Part shown: piece after piece, positions 26,588 through 34,711 of the stretch | Layout: each line of letters starts with the position of its first letter | Position numbering within the stretch: position 1 is the stretch's first letter | Assembly (NCBI RefSeq): GCF_005887115.1 | Contig: NZ_PNCJ01000015.1 | Span: 186,001-250,000, forward strand | Direction: 5' to 3' | DNA: 64,000 bases | DNA from: Pseudoalteromonas rubra | GTDB lineage: Bacteria > Pseudomonadota > Gammaproteobacteria > Enterobacterales > Alteromonadaceae | Position numbers and translations under genes: made by a program | The notes under the pieces: model-generated | What the model saw: only the letters and a program-made list of their open reading frames with translations | Databases searched by the model: none | Told to the model about the DNA's origin: nothing

Positions 26588-27274
26588 TTAGAAGCTGTAT
26601 CTAAAGTTGACGTCTAAGGTGTTGTAGTCATCAATGTGGCGATATTCGGTATGCACAGAGAACATACTGTTAAAGTGATAGCCTGCACCAACAAAGAACA
26701 ACGCTTCGGTATCGCTGTCTTCGTCACTCACTCTTTCCAAACCCAGGCCGGCTCTGAGTTCAATATCGTTCATCACGCGAGTCTGATATTGGCCGCGCAG
26801 GCGATAGATGTTTTCGCCAATAGACCCAGAGCTGTTTTGCCGAAAATACCCAGATGGTGTTTTTTCAACCACTTCGGCTTTACCTTTCAGTGACAATCGG
26901 CCAACGTGAAAACTCACATCTAATAATGAGTGCTCATCTAGTTCGTGAATGTAGCCCGCGCCAAGTGTAAACTGGTTAATTTCTAGTTCAAGCGTTTCAC
27001 GGAAGGTGTAAGCGCTAGCATATTGAGAATCGATATTACCAAAGCTATATGAATCACTGACACTGTAATAACGACCTTCAACATAATAGTTATCAAAGCG
27101 TTTACTTGCTGCCACGTTTACACCGGTAAACGCATCATAACCACCCTCATCATCATCGCTATCACTAAAACGTTTATAACCCACCTCTACTTTATCAAAG
27201 TTAATAGTGTGAGCCGCAGCAGGTGCACCTGCCAAAAGCGTGGCCAATCCAGCCACAAGAGATAACTGCTTCAT
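26588..27274 (-). CDS. Outer-membrane beta-barrel protein (copy B)
   Basis: A 228-aa paralogue of the gene at 25705-26382. It has signal MKQLSLVAGLATLLAGAPAAA with cleavage before HTINF, the same INFDKVEVGYKRFSD beginning, ASKRFDNYYVEGRYYSVSDS, a periplasmic-turn motif GYIHELDEHSLLDVSFHVG and the end NTLDVNFRYSF. The middle strands and loops differ most, as expected for surface-exposed loops. The two copies are separated by about 200 bp containing a promoter-like AT-rich stretch, so each may be transcribed separately. Confidence 0.85.
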   Translation of the reverse strand: MKQLSLVAGLATLLAGAPAAAHTINFDKVEVGYKRFSDSDDDEGGYDAFTGVNVAASKRFDNYYVEGRYYSVSDSYSFGNIDSQYASAYTFRETLELEINQFTLGAGYIHELDEHSLLDVSFHVGRLSLKGKAEVVEKTPSGYFRQNSSGSIGENIYRLRGQYQTRVMNDIELRAGLGLERVSDEDSDTEALFFVGAGYHFNSMFSVHTEYRHIDDYNTLDVNFRYSF

Positions 27275-27700
27275 TGTATTCCTTATAATTCTATCTCAAA
27301 AAATACTGACTACCGGGCCTGTATTGACCCTAATATCGATGCGGCATTATAGATATTTGTTTTAAAATGTATAGACTCACCGCAATAAATGTATAAGAAA
27401 CAGGCTAATTGGGGATTATACATTACCAATTTCACCTAATTCCCGTTCAATTTGGAGGAACAAATAAGACACTAACGAGATTAGAAATTTCTCGTTTAGA
27501 ACTTGTCTCTAAGGTATGAGTTGGCAGATTTTCGCCTCGCCTGTATGGATATAAGTGCCGCTGCGATTGCAGGACGCGGGAGCGGTGTTATCGACCACAT
27601 CCTCTCGCTTCAAAATAGGACACTTAATTAAGCAAATTGGTATTACTCAATTTTGAAGGGTTCGGGGGCTTACTCTCGCATAAGCCCCGCAGCTAACATG
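27275..27700. other. Intergenic region, mostly AT-rich with one GC-rich hairpin stretch
   Basis: No gene is seen. The right half of the upstream region of the barrel gene is AT-rich and holds the perfect palindrome AGAAATTTCT (27483-27492). At about 27530-27600 a GC-rich stretch can fold (CCGCT-GCG...CGC-GGG-AGCGG). At 27665-27688 GGGGCTTA and TAAGCCCC form an 8-bp stem just past the lipin-like gene, a probable terminator without a clear T run. Confidence 0.5.
27665..27688 (-). terminator. Hairpin after the LNS2 phosphatase gene
   Basis: GGGGCTTA (27665-27672) and TAAGCCCC (27681-27688) pair around an eight-base loop, 13 bases past the stop at 27701. The T run is weak, so this is only a probable terminator. 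Confidence 0.5.
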
Positions 27701-28693
27701 TTACTCACATTGTGCAGCCGGGTAGGTATCTACCTCATTGGTAATATGTGAATAATAGTTATTATTGGTAATCGCCGTGGTGCCGTAATGTCCGGCATCC
27801 GGGCCAATTGTGAAGCTGTTCTGTGCACCCAGGCCAGCACGGATAAATGCTTCAGCATCGGTTTTTGCGTTACCGTACGCCCGCACTATGTTCAGGCCCT
27901 GTGATTGTAGCTGTTGGATCTGCTCAATTTTATACTCAGCCGTTCTAAATAAGCTGGTTTCATTACTGAGTGAAGTGCGTAGGAAGCCCCTTGGCAGGCC
28001 CATCCAGTTTAGCCAGTCGCGTGTTCCTTTGGCATACCAGTAGACACGAGCGGTCAGATAGACAGGCTGGTACCCCAAGTCCAGATAACGACGTACCAGA
28101 GTGTAAGCACCTTCTTTTTGATCGGCACGATCAATGCCGGTGTAGTCGCCTATTTGCTCAGCGTCTGATTCGGTCAAGGTGCCATCAATATCAAAAAGCA
28201 CGGCGGGTGTGTTTGGCTGAACCACAGTCACAAACCCTTCGGCACCGGTTCCATCAGCAGGGACAGCGGCATAAATACGGTACTGACCTGCATTCATGGC
28301 CGGTAAAGTGACGCTGGCTTTGCCATCACTGTTGGTCACAGCATCACCCAGATAGTGCCAGTCACTGTCTTGTTGTCCGCGCAGGTAAAAGCGCACAGTT
28401 TCAAATTCCAGATCTTTGTGTGCAATCGCGCCATAATCAAACTTTGCAGTCACTTTGACACTATGACCCTCAGCCACAACCTCGTCATGGACCATATGAA
28501 AGCTTGGCAGCCAGGTAATAAACCGATTAAGACCATTGCGATACCCGGCACTGGGTACCTCAGGTTTGGCATAATTTTGCTCAATCCAGCTTGGATCTGG
28601 ACATTGTGGCAGCGCCTGCGCACCAACAGACCATGCAATGGCTACAGCGGCAACCGTTTTAGCTGTGATATGAGTCAACCTTGATAACTTCAT
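27701..28693 (-). CDS. Secreted LNS2 (lipin/Ned1/Smp2)-type HAD phosphatase
   Basis: A 330-aa protein with a signal peptide (cleavage near AQA-LPQ, residue 27), an N-terminal beta-rich region (about 30-160) that looks like an Ig-type fold, and a C-terminal HAD domain. The HAD motifs match the LNS2 family: nucleophile motif DIDGTLTESD at about 168-177, YLTARVYWYAKGTRDWL (the LTAR...TRDWL signature) and AYGNAKTDAEAF (the GN-x-TD signature). In eukaryotes this domain is the catalytic part of lipin phosphatidate phosphatases, so phosphatidate or a related phosphoester is a reasonable substrate guess, acting outside the cytoplasm. Four Cys include one near the start and one at the very end (AAQCE), which may pair. 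It appears to be a single-gene unit. Confidence 0.85.
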   Translation of the reverse strand: MKLSRLTHITAKTVAAVAIAWSVGAQALPQCPDPSWIEQNYAKPEVPSAGYRNGLNRFITWLPSFHMVHDEVVAEGHSVKVTAKFDYGAIAHKDLEFETVRFYLRGQQDSDWHYLGDAVTNSDGKASVTLPAMNAGQYRIYAAVPADGTGAEGFVTVVQPNTPAVLFDIDGTLTESDAEQIGDYTGIDRADQKEGAYTLVRRYLDLGYQPVYLTARVYWYAKGTRDWLNWMGLPRGFLRTSLSNETSLFRTAEYKIEQIQQLQSQGLNIVRAYGNAKTDAEAFIRAGLGAQNSFTIGPDAGHYGTTAITNNNYYSHITNEVDTYPAAQCE

Positions 28694-28803
28694 ACATACT
28701 CCCGTCGTTAAATTCGAGGCAAGAATATATACTCTAGATTACATTTTTATTAACGCAAACTTTTCACATTAACAAACAAATTAACAACAAGGTGTGATCA
28801 AGA

Positions 28804-29535
28804 TCATAAACTGGTGGGAACGGTTTGAGGTTTTAGTGGTTTCGCGACATGGTCTGCACCACTTGTTTTGGGTGCCAGGCTTTGGGCTGCCAGCCCTTTT
28901 ACCCGAGTCGGAGTCGAGTGAATATTTCGTTTTGCAGCCACCCAGGCATACTGCTCGTAGGACTCAAAAACGTAGTTGCCACTGGGCAGCTGGATTTGGC
29001 CATAAATCACCTCATCCGTCAGAGTCAGGTGCACCTGATAGTGGTCGTCCGGCTGCTTACTTACCTGCCCGATCAAGCGTTTTTCTCGTTCGTTTAATGT
29101 TACCTCAACGATTTCTGCGCACACTTTTTCCTGAGTCTGAGGGATCAGAAACTCAAAGCTATCACCCATATCCAACTCACGAATACTTTTGACATCTAAT
29201 TCAAGGTAGGCTTCGTTATGCAGCTCATAAGGTACCGTAGTACCTGATTTAAAGAAGGCTCTGGCGTGTTGAGACTCTTTGTTGATAGTGTAATAGGTGC
29301 TCTGTAATTCATGCTGCGGTAGTCGGACCGAACTAGTTTGCAGACCCGAAGCCATCAACTCAGGTTCATGGGTCATCGCCTGCTGCAACTCGGATACATT
29401 AAAAGAGGCACTCACCTGTTCGCCCGACACCTCTTGCGCATCGAAGTATGCGCTTACATTGCCATAAAACAGCAATAAAGCGAGTGACGACCACGTAAAG
29501 ACGCCCATCAATATGTAAGTGAACACTTTCAACAT
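28804..29535 (-). CDS. Hypothetical secreted or anchored protein, metalloprotease-prodomain-like
   Basis: A 243-aa protein with an N-terminal hydrophobic segment (TYILMGVFTWSSLALLLFYG). It carries a stretch where MGDSFEFLIP, REKRLIGQVS, VIYGQIQLPSGNYVFES occur in order. That order recalls the N-terminal region of secreted metalloproteases and their CpaB-like chaperones (a strand with the FxLP motif, a GxV/GRV turn, a Tyr-Gly-x-I strand ending in GxYxFES). No HExxH catalytic motif is present, and the tail after residue 200 is low in structure (Thr/Pro/Lys). I infer a stand-alone prodomain or chaperone-like protein; the family link is weak and needs a profile search. Confidence 0.55.
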   Translation of the reverse strand: MLKVFTYILMGVFTWSSLALLLFYGNVSAYFDAQEVSGEQVSASFNVSELQQAMTHEPELMASGLQTSSVRLPQHELQSTYYTINKESQHARAFFKSGTTVPYELHNEAYLELDVKSIRELDMGDSFEFLIPQTQEKVCAEIVEVTLNEREKRLIGQVSKQPDDHYQVHLTLTDEVIYGQIQLPSGNYVFESYEQYAWVAAKRNIHSTPTRVKGLAAQSLAPKTSGADHVAKPLKPQTVPTSL

Positions 29536-29867
29536 ATCAAAAAATTAACAAATAAAGTACTTATGGGAACATTAATTGCTCTGCCATTTTTTATCAAGTG
29601 AGATTAATTGAGACACCGCCCATCTGCACTCGTCCGAGATATAAATAATCTAATATCAATATGTTAAAAGAGAAACATTATTTACCTTTGTTTACATTAC
29701 CCAGAATGAAGGTAGCCTCAATATGTTGATAAAAGGCTGTAATTCGAACAATATCTGCTCATCTGAGTATGACAATGCTATGCTTGAATCTTGAAGATCC
29801 CTGGCTCGCGCTACAAAACTAACCTCAAAGGCACGGGCAGCTAGTAGAAGAACAATAGGTCGATTTA
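29536..29867. other. AT-rich intergenic region between divergent genes
   Basis: A 332-bp gap between two divergently oriented genes. It should hold both promoters. I see no repeat, RNA gene or convincing operator; AGG eight bases before the ATG at 29868 serves the diguanylate cyclase. Confidence 0.5.
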
Positions 29868-31061
29868 ATGCAGGTTCATGATCTTACATTGATGTTGTCG
29901 CTATGGATTGCATCACTTGCGGGTGCAACAGTGCTATTTGTAATTTCCAAAATGACTCAGACTATATCCGGCACTCGATTCTGGTCGCTGGCCATGTTGC
30001 TACTTTCATTCGCTTATTTAGCTCAGCTGAGTATGCAAAACCTCGACGTGCAGTGGCGGGTTTTAACCTTCAATAGTTTTCTTATATTAGGTCACTCTGC
30101 CTGGCTGATAGGCACCTGGCAATTTGTTCAGCGTACCCCATCAAAACGGAAAATTGCCGCGCTTATTTTACCGGTTTTGCTTGCTTCCTGGCTGACCGCC
30201 ACAGTTTACCCTGAACGAGAGCTACGCATTACGATCATTGGTATCTGGCTGATAGCCGTACGGTGTCATTACGCCTGGGTACTTTACAAACATGCGCGGC
30301 AAGACAAAAACGAGTTTCTGGCTGCACAAATAACCGCAGGCGTGGTATTGCTGGAAGTATCATTTACTGTGTTATACACGCTACAAGGTGCACTGGGGAA
30401 CCTGCCACAGATTGGCGAGGCTTTTAACTGGGTAGCCGGATACACTTGGGTTGCGGCACTACTAGGGATCCTGGCAGGCGCCCCTATCTTGCTGCTGCTC
30501 AGTGCAGGGCGCTTCGTAAAGCAACTGGAGTTTGCGGCCAATCATGACCTGCTGACCGGCCTGTTGAATCGTCGTGGGCTTGCCAGGCAATTAAATGAAC
30601 TATTGCCCCTAAGTAAAAGAAAGTGCGATTCCCTCACCGTCATGATGATAGATATGGACCACTTCAAGCGCGTCAATGATCTGTATGGGCATCAAAGTGG
30701 CGACCGTGCCATTCGCTGCATTGCCGAGGTACTTAAAAAGCAGTTTCGCAGTGCCGATCTGTTAGCACGCTGGGGTGGCGAAGAGTTTTGCCTGGTGCTA
30801 TTTGATATGCAACCAGACATGGCTGTAACCTGCGCAAATAAACTGCAGCACGCCTTTGCACAGCAAAGCCTGACACTTGGGCTAGATGATACCCCGTTGA
30901 CCATCAGTGTTGGCATAGCTTGCAGCCGGGAGATCAGTCAACAAGGGTTCGAAACGACACAAAACCAGGCCGACAGTGCTCTGTACGAAGCCAAACATGC
31001 TGGACGAAACTGTGTAAAAGTCGCCAGCATGTCGCTCAGTTTATTAGAAGAACAGCCGTAA
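29868..31061 (+). CDS. Membrane-bound diguanylate cyclase (GGDEF)
   Basis: A 397-aa protein that should make cyclic di-GMP. Residues 1-215 contain about seven hydrophobic helices (for example LTLMLSLWIASLAGATVLFV, IAALILPVLLASWLTATVY, WVAALLGILAGAPILLLL) forming a membrane sensor. The C-terminal domain has NHDLLTGLLNRRGL, MMIDMDHFKRVND, the active GGEEF loop (RWGGEEFCLVLFD) and an RSAD inhibitory I-site five residues before it, so it should be catalytically active and feedback-inhibited. The C-terminal YEAKHAGRNCV is normal. The sensed signal is unknown. Confidence 0.93.
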   Translation: MQVHDLTLMLSLWIASLAGATVLFVISKMTQTISGTRFWSLAMLLLSFAYLAQLSMQNLDVQWRVLTFNSFLILGHSAWLIGTWQFVQRTPSKRKIAALILPVLLASWLTATVYPERELRITIIGIWLIAVRCHYAWVLYKHARQDKNEFLAAQITAGVVLLEVSFTVLYTLQGALGNLPQIGEAFNWVAGYTWVAALLGILAGAPILLLLSAGRFVKQLEFAANHDLLTGLLNRRGLARQLNELLPLSKRKCDSLTVMMIDMDHFKRVNDLYGHQSGDRAIRCIAEVLKKQFRSADLLARWGGEEFCLVLFDMQPDMAVTCANKLQHAFAQQSLTLGLDDTPLTISVGIACSREISQQGFETTQNQADSALYEAKHAGRNCVKVASMSLSLLEEQP

Positions 31062-31069
31062 CGGGCTGA

Positions 31070-31924
31070 TCAGGCAGTAAGCTGCTGTGTCAGGCTCTCA
31101 CGCATAGGCGTGGTTGGTCGGCCAATTAAGGTACTCAGTGTGCCACTTTGCTCATTCAGCCATCCCCTATTGGCCTGGATTTCTGCATCAGCAAGCAGTG
31201 CAGCAAACCCGGCCGGTACGCCTACCTGAGTCAGAAACTCAGCATACTGCTGCTCAGAGACAAAATTGGTTAGCAAGATTTTACCACTGAGTTCTGCCAC
31301 CTGCTCAGCCAGCGTCTGCAAAGAAAAGCTCTGATCGCCCGCCAGTTCATAAGTTTTACCTGCATGACCGGGCTCCGTCAGTACCACAGCCGCCGCTTCT
31401 GCGTAATCTGCGCGGGCTGCGCTGGCAATACGCCCTTCATGCATGGCACCTGTGATGGCTCCGGCGGCAAGACTACCGGCAATCCCGTCGCTGTAATTTT
31501 CGTTGTACCAACCGTTGCGCAGCAGCACATAGGGCAAGCCCGACTGTGTGATTAGCTGCTCGGTGACTTTATGCTCTTCACTCAGCAGCAAAGGCGACCT
31601 ATCGGCATGTAAAATACTGGTGTAAGCCAGCAAAGTGACACCCGCTTGCTGCGCTGCGCTAATGACGGCTTTGTGCTGTCGTACTCGCTCGCCAATCATA
31701 TTACCGGATATAAGTAATAACTTACTTACACCTTCAAGTGCATTATCTAGGGTTTCTGGCTTGTCATAGTCAGCATGTCTGAGTTCAACCCCCAGCTGGG
31801 CCAAATCATCTGCCTGCTCTGGTGTGCGTACTAAGGCAACAATCTGCGAAGCCGCTACACGCTTCAATAATGCATCGATTACCTGACGACCCAACTGCCC
31901 ATTTGCTCCTGTTACTGCAATCAT
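31070..31924 (-). CDS. qorB: NAD(P)H:quinone oxidoreductase QorB/YtfG-like
   Basis: A 284-aa atypical short-chain dehydrogenase of the NmrA/QorB kind. The N-terminal Rossmann motif MIAVTGANGQLGRQVI binds NAD(P)H. The SGLPYVLLRNGWYNENY segment and overall length agree with E. coli YtfG. It is expected to reduce quinones in the cytoplasm. The gene is divergent from a LysR regulator, with about 100 bp between them, the usual arrangement for control by that regulator. Confidence 0.88.
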   Translation of the reverse strand: MIAVTGANGQLGRQVIDALLKRVAASQIVALVRTPEQADDLAQLGVELRHADYDKPETLDNALEGVSKLLLISGNMIGERVRQHKAVISAAQQAGVTLLAYTSILHADRSPLLLSEEHKVTEQLITQSGLPYVLLRNGWYNENYSDGIAGSLAAGAITGAMHEGRIASAARADYAEAAAVVLTEPGHAGKTYELAGDQSFSLQTLAEQVAELSGKILLTNFVSEQQYAEFLTQVGVPAGFAALLADAEIQANRGWLNEQSGTLSTLIGRPTTPMRESLTQQLTA

Positions 31925-32023
31925 ATTTTATCTCCACTTAGTGTGATTACTGTCGATGGGCTTATTGTCTGGCATAAACATTGTTATCATAAGATGGTTA
32001 TTTCAAAATGGAGTGTTCTATAA

Positions 32024-32923
32024 TTGATTACAATAAATCATAACTCCCTGAAACTTTTAGCTATCTTCGCTACAGTCATAGACAGTGGTAGCTTTGCGGC
32101 TGCCGCTAGGCGCCTGCATTCCAGTCGCTCACGCATCAGTGAGCAGGTTTCTCAATTAGAGTCGCAATTAAATGTACGCCTGCTGCAACGCAGTACCCGC
32201 CAGTTAAAACTGACGCAGGAAGGAGAAAAAGTGCTGCAACATGCCCGGCAGCTCAACGGCATTTTGCAACATATTGAGGCCCAGCTGACAGATCCAGAAC
32301 CCAGTGGCCGGGTCACGCTGACGATGAATCATGACATTGCACATAAATTCATTTTGCCCAAGCTTGATAAACTGTCGCAGCGCTACCCGCAAATAAGCCT
32401 GGACCTCATTGTCGATGATGACCCGCTCGATTTGATTGAGCAACAGATTGACCTGGCCATTCGTATAGGCTTTGTAAGGGATGAATCTCTGGTTGCCCGT
32501 ATTTTACATCAGGAGCGCTTTGCTTTGTTCGCCAGCCCCGCGCTATTAGAGCAGTATGGCATGCCGAACAGCCTGAACGAATTGGAAGCCATGCCCTGGC
32601 TGGAGCTAAAGCAAACGGCTGAGCAGGGGGCGCAGATACTGTATTGCAATGATGAACCAGTACTCCTCCGCCCACAGCGGCATCACAGCTGTAACTCACC
32701 TTACCTGTTACAGCAAATGGTCGCCTGCGGGCTTGGCGTGGCTACCTTGCTCCCTTCCACCGTACGTCAAGAGGTTGAACAGGGCAAACTGATACGCATT
32801 TTTGAACAACTACACAGTGAGCCACTGGTCTTTTCTTTAGTTTACCCCTCCAGAAGACAGGTACCTCAGCGCACTCGTGCCGTGATTGACTTTCTGCTCT
32901 CGGAATCTTTGTTTACGAGTTAA
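32024..32923 (+). CDS. LysR-family transcriptional regulator
   Basis: A 299-aa LysR-type regulator. The N-terminal winged helix-turn-helix reads SLKLLAIFATVIDSGSFAAAARRL...SRSRISEQVSQLESQL, followed by the substrate-binding domain. It begins with TTG at 32024, with GGAG about ten bases upstream; no in-frame ATG serves as well, and an ATG nearby is in another frame. The divergent neighbour is qorB, which it probably regulates through their shared intergenic region; the inducer is unknown. Confidence 0.9.
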   Translation: MITINHNSLKLLAIFATVIDSGSFAAAARRLHSSRSRISEQVSQLESQLNVRLLQRSTRQLKLTQEGEKVLQHARQLNGILQHIEAQLTDPEPSGRVTLTMNHDIAHKFILPKLDKLSQRYPQISLDLIVDDDPLDLIEQQIDLAIRIGFVRDESLVARILHQERFALFASPALLEQYGMPNSLNELEAMPWLELKQTAEQGAQILYCNDEPVLLRPQRHHSCNSPYLLQQMVACGLGVATLLPSTVRQEVEQGKLIRIFEQLHSEPLVFSLVYPSRRQVPQRTRAVIDFLLSESLFTS

Positions 32924-33072
32924 GTTCTTTTTTATAGAACGAAGAGTGCGATTTTAAGAAATTTTAAAATTAAAAAACGAATTTATACTGTTTCATATCG
33001 GCTGAGGGGAAAACAACTAAGGGCGTTTCCCGCAAGCCCTGACTTTGATTCTACAAACTTGAGGAAACGGTA

Positions 33073-33519
33073 ATGACTAAACTAATTCAACTATTCGACC
33101 AAAACACATCTTTGTCTCATCTTGCGGCTTTATTGGCACGAGTTGGCCTGTCAGCCATCTTTATTCTCGCTGCAATGAACAAAATTCAATACTTTGAGGG
33201 CAATGCCCAGTATATGGCATCAAGTGGTTTGCCTGGTGAGTTGCTCCCTCTGGTCATCGCATTTGAGCTCATTGGTGGCCTGATGATACTCGGAGGCCTG
33301 TTGACTCGTCTGACGGCCATTGCATTTGCAGGGTTTAGTCTGATCAGTGCATTGCTGTTCCACTTCGACCTGGCGGATCAGATGCAGTTTATTATGTTCT
33401 TCAAAAACGTCGCTATGGCGGGAGGCTTCCTGGCGCTAGCGGCACACGGTGCGGGGAAATTCAGTATCGACCACAAAGTAATGGCATCTCAGTCACTGGT
33501 AAAAGGAAAACTAGCTTAA
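33073..33519 (+). CDS. DoxX family membrane protein
   Basis: A 148-aa protein with four hydrophobic helices. The DoxX hallmark LARVGLSAIFILAAMNKIQYFEG is in the first, and GGLMILGGLLTRLTAIAFAGFSLISALLFH in the next two. GAGGAAACGG precedes the ATG. DoxX proteins are small inner-membrane proteins often tied to quinone or thiol redox chemistry; the closeness of qorB fits that loosely. It ends in front of a strong shared terminator. Confidence 0.88.
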   Translation: MTKLIQLFDQNTSLSHLAALLARVGLSAIFILAAMNKIQYFEGNAQYMASSGLPGELLPLVIAFELIGGLMILGGLLTRLTAIAFAGFSLISALLFHFDLADQMQFIMFFKNVAMAGGFLALAAHGAGKFSIDHKVMASQSLVKGKLA

Positions 33520-33545
33520 GCCGTCAGTTTACCATGATTAACAAC

Positions 33546-33571
33546 GCGCAGTGACTTTGGTCACTGCGCGT
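33546..33571. terminator. Bidirectional terminator between doxX-like and lipoprotein genes
   Basis: A perfect 11-bp stem, CGCGCAGTGAC (33546-33556) and GTCACTGCGCG (33561-33571), with loop TTTG. It is followed by TTTT on the plus strand and lies between convergent genes (stops at 33519 and 33580). Confidence 0.88.
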
Positions 33572-33579
33572 TTTCGGTA

Positions 33580-34251
33580 TTATTCTGTCGCCATAACACG
33601 CTTGCCATTGGCATCAACGACCAGCAAATAAGACTTGCCAAAGTCACCGTTACACAGGTCAATCGCGTTGTCAGCAACCTGTAAGCCATCAGCGCAGCTG
33701 CTGACAGCATAGTAATCAGTTACTTTGCCTTTCTCGGTTGGCGCGACTGCAGCGCCATCGACCATTACCTCGTAGCTACCGTTGGCAAACAAACGCACGT
33801 TAAAGACATCCGCTTTATTGTCTTGCTTTTTACCTACCACAGATAAAGCGCGCTCCCCGTCCGCTTCCCAGGCAATCACCCATAAGTTGGCGCCATCTTT
33901 TAGCGTGGTGTTCATGCGATCCTGTTTTTCGCCGCTGTTGCTGTCCTTAACGCCCAGGTTGATCATATTGTTGATGGCTTTATAGCTGTAGCTGTAGGTC
34001 TGACCGACTTCTTTTGCAGGTACATCCGCCGACACCACACTGCCGCTATCAAACAGGCCACTATATCCTGAACTGATAGAGCGCTTTTTAGCATGAAAAT
34101 CCGCCATGTAGTCCAGTGAATTAATGAAAGACATCTTCGCGTCGTGGTTCAATTGCTCTTTTAGCTCTTCACTACCTTCGCCACATCCTGTCAGAGCCGC
34201 TGATAAACCCAGCACTAACGCAAACCCTAATCCCTTGTTGCCATTGTTCAT
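33580..34251 (-). CDS. Hypothetical lipoprotein
   Basis: A 223-aa lipoprotein from the chosen start. MNNGNKGLGFALVLGLSAALTGC ends in a lipobox (LTGC). The frame opens earlier, at 34275, but GGAG lies six bases before the ATG at 34251 and the signal peptide is normal only from there. The mature part has a helical region (EELKEQLNHDAKMSFINSL), a Tyr/Ser-rich strand (YSYSYKAINNM) and two C-terminal cysteines (SSCADG, DLCNGD) that may form a disulfide. I do not recognise the family. It is the last gene before the NRPS operon and is convergent with doxX. Confidence 0.75.
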   Translation of the reverse strand: MNNGNKGLGFALVLGLSAALTGCGEGSEELKEQLNHDAKMSFINSLDYMADFHAKKRSISSGYSGLFDSGSVVSADVPAKEVGQTYSYSYKAINNMINLGVKDSNSGEKQDRMNTTLKDGANLWVIAWEADGERALSVVGKKQDNKADVFNVRLFANGSYEVMVDGAAVAPTEKGKVTDYYAVSSCADGLQVADNAIDLCNGDFGKSYLLVVDANGKRVMATE

Positions 34252-34711
34252 ACTCATCTCCATAAATCCATACAATAAAAGTCATTCTGCCAGGCATCAT
34301 TGGGCCTGAAACAAATCATAAGTGTCATCCGGCCCCAACCTACGGCGGCACCCGACGGTGTTGTTCACCTGCGTCTAACTATGTTTTTTACGCGCAAATA
34401 TTAACATATTTATTACCTACGCCAAGGTTGGTAAATGTGCACAATTGTTTAATTTTGTAAGACAAATGACAACGCTGTCATATACTTCAACCAGCTTATA
34501 CAAGAGCTAAGAAAAACAATAAAAATCAATCACTAGATTCCCTATAAAAAGATTAAGTCAACATTTAACAAAGGCGTGACCCAGGCATCTTACAAACACC
34601 TGTATCAGGATATGATTGGCAAGTTAATCTCAGCTTAAAAGACAAAAAAATCACAATTTAGTAAAAAATAAAAGCAACCCGAAAATGTGCTATCGAGTTG
34701 CTTTTATAGGC
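34252..34711. other. AT-rich intergenic region next to the NRPS operon end
   Basis: About 460 bp without a gene. The right end holds the NRPS terminator (34669-34706). The left end is the promoter region of the lipoprotein. No regulatory gene, repeat or RNA gene is visible in the middle, and no thioesterase or MbtH gene is hidden here. Confidence 0.5.
34669..34706 (-). terminator. Terminator of the NRPS operon
   Basis: On the minus strand TAAAAGCAAC, an 18-base loop and GTTGCTTTTA are followed by a T-rich run (TTTTTTAC). It starts six bases after the stop at 34712 and shows that the operon ends here. Confidence 0.85.
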
